From the NCBI RefSeq assembly GCF_019956415.1, contig NZ_JAHBDK010000013.1, positions 81,953-145,952 of the forward strand: DNA of 64,000 nucleotides. Direction: 5' to 3'. The DNA is from Pseudomonas sp. GL-B-19. GTDB lineage: Bacteria; Pseudomonadota; Gammaproteobacteria; Pseudomonadales; Pseudomonadaceae. Within the stretch, counting starts at the first letter, position 1, and each line of letters starts with the position of its first letter. A model generated the notes under the pieces. The model did not search any database. It was given only the letters and a program-made list of their open reading frames with translations, and was not told where the DNA came from. Shown here in pieces: positions 60,401 through 64,000 of this stretch. The position numbers were made by a program, and so were the translations under genes.

Positions 60401-61591
60401 ATGAACGACGCCACGCACACGCAGCTCCGACCATTGGCCGACACCTCGCCATCGGCCATCGTCGCCGGGTTTATCGCGATGATGACCGGTTACACCAGCT
60501 CTCTGGTGCTGATGTTCCAGGCCGGACAAGCGGCGGGCCTGACCAGCGGACAGATTTCGTCGTGGATCTGGGCGATCTCGATTGGCATGGCCGTGTGCTC
60601 GATTGGCCTGTCGTTGCGTTATCGCACCCCCATCACAATTGCCTGGTCGACACCTGGTGCCGCGTTGCTGATCACCAGCCTGGGCGGTGTGAGTTACGGC
60701 GAGGCCATCGGCGCCTACATCACGTGTGCGGTGCTGGTGACAATCTGTGGCTTGACCGGCAGCTTCGAACGGCTGGTGAAGAAGATTCCGGCGTCCCTGG
60801 CTGCGGCGCTGCTGGCTGGGATTCTGTTCAAGATCGGCAGCGAGATTTTCGTCGCCGCCCAGCATCGCACCGGGCTGGTGCTGGGCATGTTCTTCACCTA
60901 TCTGCTGATCAAGCGCCTGTCGCCACGTTATGCCGTGCTGGCCGCGCTGTTGATCGGCACGGCGTTGTCCGGGTTCATGGGGCTGCTGGATTTCAGTGGT
61001 TTCCATCTGGAAGTGGCGACGCCGGTCTGGACCACGCCGCACTTTTCCCTGGCCGCGACCATCAGCATCGGCATTCCGCTGTTCGTGGTGGCCATGACCT
61101 CGCAGAACATGCCGGGCATCGCCGTACTGCGCGCCGACGGTTATACCGTGCCGGCTTCACCGCTGATCACCACTACTGGCATCGCCTCATTGCTGCTGGC
61201 CCCATTCGGCTCCCACGGGATCAACCTGGCGGCCATCAGCGCAGCGATTTGCACCGGGCCGCATGCCCATGAAGATCGCAACAAGCGCTACACGGCCGCC
61301 GTCTGGTGCGGGATTTTCTACGGGATTGCCGGGGTATTCGGCGCGACGCTGGCGGCGCTGTTTGCCGCGTTGCCGAAGGAGTTGGTGCTGTCGATTGCGG
61401 CGCTGGCGTTGTTCGGCTCGATCATCAATGGCTTGAGCATCGCAATGACCGAGGTGAAGGAACGTGAAGCGGCGTTGATCACCTTTATGGTCACGGCCTC
61501 GGGGCTGACGCTGTTTTCCATCGGTTCGGCGTTCTGGGGGATTGTCGCGGGGGTGTTGACGCTGGTGATTTTGAATTGGCGTAGTAACTGA
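60401..61591 (+). CDS. BenE-family membrane transporter
   Basis: 396 residues from ATG 60401 (AGAAGGAA upstream). About 11-12 helices; family blocks AIVAGFIAMMTGYTSSLVLMFQAGQAAGLTSGQ, PGAALLITS and ICTGPHAHEDRNKRY are those of BenE (benzoate/H+ symport-like proteins). BenE is distantly related to nucleobase transporters (NAT/NCS2-like fold). Beside guaD, xdh and a GntR regulator, a purine-related substrate is as plausible as benzoate; no catechol or ben genes are nearby. Confidence 0.85.
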   Translation: MNDATHTQLRPLADTSPSAIVAGFIAMMTGYTSSLVLMFQAGQAAGLTSGQISSWIWAISIGMAVCSIGLSLRYRTPITIAWSTPGAALLITSLGGVSYGEAIGAYITCAVLVTICGLTGSFERLVKKIPASLAAALLAGILFKIGSEIFVAAQHRTGLVLGMFFTYLLIKRLSPRYAVLAALLIGTALSGFMGLLDFSGFHLEVATPVWTTPHFSLAATISIGIPLFVVAMTSQNMPGIAVLRADGYTVPASPLITTTGIASLLLAPFGSHGINLAAISAAICTGPHAHEDRNKRYTAAVWCGIFYGIAGVFGATLAALFAALPKELVLSIAALALFGSIINGLSIAMTEVKEREAALITFMVTASGLTLFSIGSAFWGIVAGVLTLVILNWRSN

Positions 61592-61594
61592 AAA

Positions 61595-61676
61595 ATCGCA
61601 GCCTCGTTGCACTCGACAGCTGCTACATGGAACGCGTTCATCCTGTAGGAGCTGTCGAGTGCAACGAGGCTGCGAT
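61595..61676. repeat. Inverted repeat, GCAGC/TCGAG-type
   Basis: ATCGCAGCCTCGTTGCACTC and, inverted, GAGTGCAACGAGGCTGCGAT arms with TGTAG(C/G)AGC termini. A shorter relative of the 43335-43486 element. Confidence 0.85.
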
Positions 61677-61683
61677 CTCGCGC

Positions 61684-61716
61684 ATAAAAAAACGGCGACC
61701 CTTGGGTCGCCGCTTC
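61684..61716 (-). terminator. Terminator of yggL
   Basis: On the minus strand GGCGACCC / GGGTCGCC with a 4-base loop, then TTTTTTTAT, 11-13 bp after the yggL stop. A T-rich sequence on the other side could also serve the permease. Confidence 0.88.
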
Positions 61717-61726
61717 TTTTATGACA

Positions 61727-62071
61727 TCAAGCTACCGGATTGATCGGCTTTTCCGGGTACCAGACGTCGATCAGCGGGCTGACGGTTGCTTCAGTCAGTT
61801 CGCTGCGGCCTTTGAGCCAGGCTTCAACAGCAGCACGCTGCTCTTCGGATACCGAGCCACGCTTCTGCAGGCAAACCAGACCGAAGTCGTCGCCGCCAAC
61901 ATAGCCCAGACCGTTGGCTTCCATGGCTTCTTTCAGAAACGCGTCGAGGAAAGCATCAATGGCTTCATCAGCCAAATCTTCTTTGAAATCCAGGTTCAGT
62001 TCGAAACCCAGCTCTTGAAATTCATCGACGCACAGTTTTTTGCGCAGACGCTGGGAACGGTTAGTCGCCAT
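61727..62071 (-). CDS. yggL: YggL, 50S ribosome-binding protein (DUF469)
   Basis: 114 residues from ATG 62071 (MATNRSQRLRKKLCVDEFQELGF); five upstream codons are open but begin at a weaker start. Conserved LCVDEFQELGFELN and FGLVCLQKRGSVSEEQR are the YggL/DUF469 hallmarks. Reported to associate with the 50S subunit. Monocistronic with its own terminator. Confidence 0.93.
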   Translation of the reverse strand: MATNRSQRLRKKLCVDEFQELGFELNLDFKEDLADEAIDAFLDAFLKEAMEANGLGYVGGDDFGLVCLQKRGSVSEEQRAAVEAWLKGRSELTEATVSPLIDVWYPEKPINPVA

Positions 62072-62305
62072 TGGAACAATCCTCAAAAGTAATAACGGGC
62101 GGCACTTTAGCAGTTTAAGCCACTAATTGCCCGACTCTCTGGGGTGCATGTCTGACCACTGGTAAAAAAATAGCGGATTAGAGGGGTATGGCACGGCACA
62201 CGACTTCAAGCCTTGGGGCATAATGCCGACACTTTCATGACCACTGAGGGATTTTATCGCCATGCCCTCGTTTTTTTCCCCCTCGCCTGTAGGGTTTTAT
62301 TGCAC

Positions 62306-63766
62306 ATGATCAAGTCTTTACGTCCATTGCTGCTGGCCAGTTTCATTCTTCCTCTGGCCCTTTCCGTTTCCGCCGCCCCGGTCAACACCGCGCTCTCGCC
62401 CAACGTCGAAAAAGCCCTCAAGGCCAGTAAACTGCAAGACAGCGCCCTATCGCTGGTAATGATCCCGCTCACAGGCCCAGGCACCCCGACCGTTTTCAAC
62501 GCTGACGTCTCGGTCAATCCGGCCTCGACCATGAAGTTGGTCACCACGTATGCCGCGCTGGAAATGCTCGGCCCGAACCATCAGTGGAAAACCGAGTTCT
62601 ACACCGACGGCACCCTCAGCGGCGGCATCCTCAACGGCAACCTCTACCTCAAGGGTGGCGGCGATCCTAAGCTGAACATGGAAAAACTCTGGCTGCTAAT
62701 GCGCGATCTGCGCGCCAACGGCGTGACGCAAATCACCGGTGACCTGGTGCTGGACCGCAATTTTTTCACCCAACCGCAATTGCCCGAGTTCAATGATGAT
62801 GGCAACGACGAGAACAAGCCGTTCCTGGTCAAGCCCGACTCGCTGATGGTCAACCTCAAGGCCCTGCGCTTTGTGGCGCGCAACGACAACGGCCGGGTGC
62901 TGGTGTCGGTGGAACCGCCGATTGCCAGCATCCGTATCGAAAACCAGGTCAAAGCCGTCAACTCCAAGCAATGCACCGGTGGCGTGCGTTACAACCCGGT
63001 GACCCAGGCCGATGGCAGCATGACCGTGACGGTCGGTGGCCAGTTGGGCGATGGCTGCAGCTCCCAGACGTACCTGTCGCTGCTTGACCACGCGACTTAC
63101 ACCGCTGGCGCTGTGCGGGCCATCTGGAAAGAACTGGGCGGCAGCATTCAGGGCAAGGATGTACTCGCGCCCACCCCAAGCGGTGCCAAATTGCTGGCCC
63201 GGGCTTACTCGCCGGACCTGGCGGAAATCATCCGCGACATCAACAAATACAGTAACAACACCATGGCTCAGCAACTGTTCCTGAGCCTGGGGCAGAAGTT
63301 CCGCACCGATGCCGACGGGGATGATGCCAAGGCCGCGCAGCGTGTGGTCCGTCAGTGGCTGGCGAAGAAAGGCATCACGGCGCCGCACCTGGTGATGGAG
63401 AACGGTTCCGGCCTGTCCCGCTCCGAACGCGTCAGCGCCCGTGAAATGGCAGCCATGCTGCAAGCGGCATGGCACAGCCCGTATGCCGCCGAGTTCATCA
63501 GTTCGATGCCGATTGCCGGCACCGACGGCACCATGCGCAAACGCCTGAAAACCACCGCGATGCGCGGCGAAGCCCACGTCAAGACGGGCACTCTGAACAC
63601 CGTACGCGCCATCTCCGGCTTCAGCCGCGACGTCAATGGCAACACTTGGGCAGTGGTGGCGATCCTTAACGACAAGGCACCGTTTGGCGCGTCTTCGGTA
63701 CTGGATCAGGTGCTGCTGGACCTGTATCGCCAGCCGAAACTGCCGGAAACGGCTTCGGTGCTATAA
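62306..63766 (+). CDS. dacB: D-alanyl-D-alanine carboxypeptidase/endopeptidase PBP4
   Basis: 486 residues from ATG 62306, giving a clear signal peptide (MIKSLRPLLLASFILPLALSVSAA). Catalytic Ser74-x-x-Lys77 in NPASTMKL, SNN motif in KYSNNTMAQQLFL (near 310), and KTG in VKTGTLNT (near 430). Family S13; cuts D-Ala-D-Ala and cross-links in periplasmic peptidoglycan; in P. aeruginosa loss of PBP4 induces AmpC. Stop is followed by a REPIN interrupted by an IS. Confidence 0.95.
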   Translation: MIKSLRPLLLASFILPLALSVSAAPVNTALSPNVEKALKASKLQDSALSLVMIPLTGPGTPTVFNADVSVNPASTMKLVTTYAALEMLGPNHQWKTEFYTDGTLSGGILNGNLYLKGGGDPKLNMEKLWLLMRDLRANGVTQITGDLVLDRNFFTQPQLPEFNDDGNDENKPFLVKPDSLMVNLKALRFVARNDNGRVLVSVEPPIASIRIENQVKAVNSKQCTGGVRYNPVTQADGSMTVTVGGQLGDGCSSQTYLSLLDHATYTAGAVRAIWKELGGSIQGKDVLAPTPSGAKLLARAYSPDLAEIIRDINKYSNNTMAQQLFLSLGQKFRTDADGDDAKAAQRVVRQWLAKKGITAPHLVMENGSGLSRSERVSAREMAAMLQAAWHSPYAAEFISSMPIAGTDGTMRKRLKTTAMRGEAHVKTGTLNTVRAISGFSRDVNGNTWAVVAILNDKAPFGASSVLDQVLLDLYRQPKLPETASVL

Positions 63767-63794
63767 CCCAGTCTAAAGAACACCAAAGATCCAA

Positions 63795-63873
63795 TGTAGG
63801 AGCGGGCTTGCCCGCGAATGCGGTGTGTCATCCAGCATTTATGTTGACTGACACACCGCTTTCGCGGGCAAGC
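63795..63873. repeat. REPIN truncated by IS insertion
   Basis: Left arm GTAGGAGCGGGCTTGCCCGC and a matching GCGGTGTGTCA / TGACACACCGC inner stem are intact; the right arm stops at GCGGGCAAGC, and the expected CCGCTCCTACA is replaced by IS sequence from 63874. Confidence 0.88.
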
Positions 63874-64000
63874 TGATCTGGTCCAGTAATTTTGGACATT
63901 GTTTTCGGTTCTCACGCCGCCATCTTTTCTGCCGCTACCGGCGAGTGGTAACCGTTGTAGCTGTGGCGCCTTACATTGTTGTAGCGCGCCACATATCGGT
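63874..64000 (-). mobile_element. IS3-family insertion sequence, right end (partial)
   Basis: Terminal sequence TGATCTGGTCCAGTAATTTT begins with the TG dinucleotide typical of IS3-family inverted repeats; inside it, on the minus strand, is the C-terminus of an OrfB transposase. The element continues beyond the window. Confidence 0.8.
63912..64000 (-). CDS. IS3-family transposase OrfB, C-terminal end (partial)
   Basis: 28 visible residues (RYVARYNNVRRHSYNGYHSP then VAAEKMAA, stop). The NxxRxHxxxxGxxSP block is the conserved end of the DDE integrase domain in IS3-group transposases. The rest, including DDE residues, is outside the window. Confidence 0.88.
   Translation of the reverse strand, partial: RYVARYNNVRRHSYNGYHSPVAAEKMAA

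Overview
The window (about 60% GC, dozens of Pseudomonas-type REP palindromes, Pseudomonas-type gene order) comes from a fluorescent-group Pseudomonas chromosome. From the aerotaxis gene (16.5 kb) to the purine genes (61.6 kb) the order aer, two cco operons, ccoGHIS, hemN, anr, apt, recR, ybaB, dnaX, ffs, ligA, zipA, smc, GntR, xdhABC, guaD, GntR, permease is, as I remember it, colinear with PAO1. The accessory parts are the first 16 kb, a toxin-antitoxin pair at 26.7-27.4 kb, and an IS end at the right edge.

Region 1 (1-16.1 kb) is a surface polysaccharide/lipid locus. Five overlapping + strand genes (KpsS end, SDR, membrane sulfatase-fold transferase, GNAT, one-module KpsC) face two - strand genes (an alpha-oxoamine synthase and a 2520-residue single-module PKS with no thioesterase). 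The content recalls the rhizobial rkp-1 K-antigen region. PKS + alpha-oxoamine synthase + SDR is the logic of a sphingoid-base pathway, so this may make an unusual amino-lipid for a Kdo-linked capsule. Between the two halves is a 1.8-kb composite repeat: nine complete REPINs plus one single REP, separated by 2 to 4 copies of a 35-bp unit, next to a RAYT (REP-associated tyrosine transposase) gene.

Region 2 (16.4-36.2 kb) is the microaerobic respiration block: Aer, two complete cbb3 oxidase operons, the assembly genes ccoGHIS, hemN and the oxygen sensor anr, with ANR-box-like sites before the first cco operon, before ccoG and before hemN. apt follows.

Region 3 (36.2-52.7 kb) is housekeeping: acyl-CoA dehydrogenase, recR, a quinone/enone-type reductase, ybaB, dnaX, a solute-binding protein, the 4.5S RNA, a zinc peptidase, ligA, zipA, smc and a GntR regulator translationally adjacent to smc.

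Region 4 (52.9-64 kb) is purine salvage/catabolism (xdhABC, guaD, a second GntR, a BenE-type permease), then yggL, dacB and an IS3-family element whose end cuts a REP palindrome. REPINs lie in many intergenic gaps; at least three sequence classes are visible.
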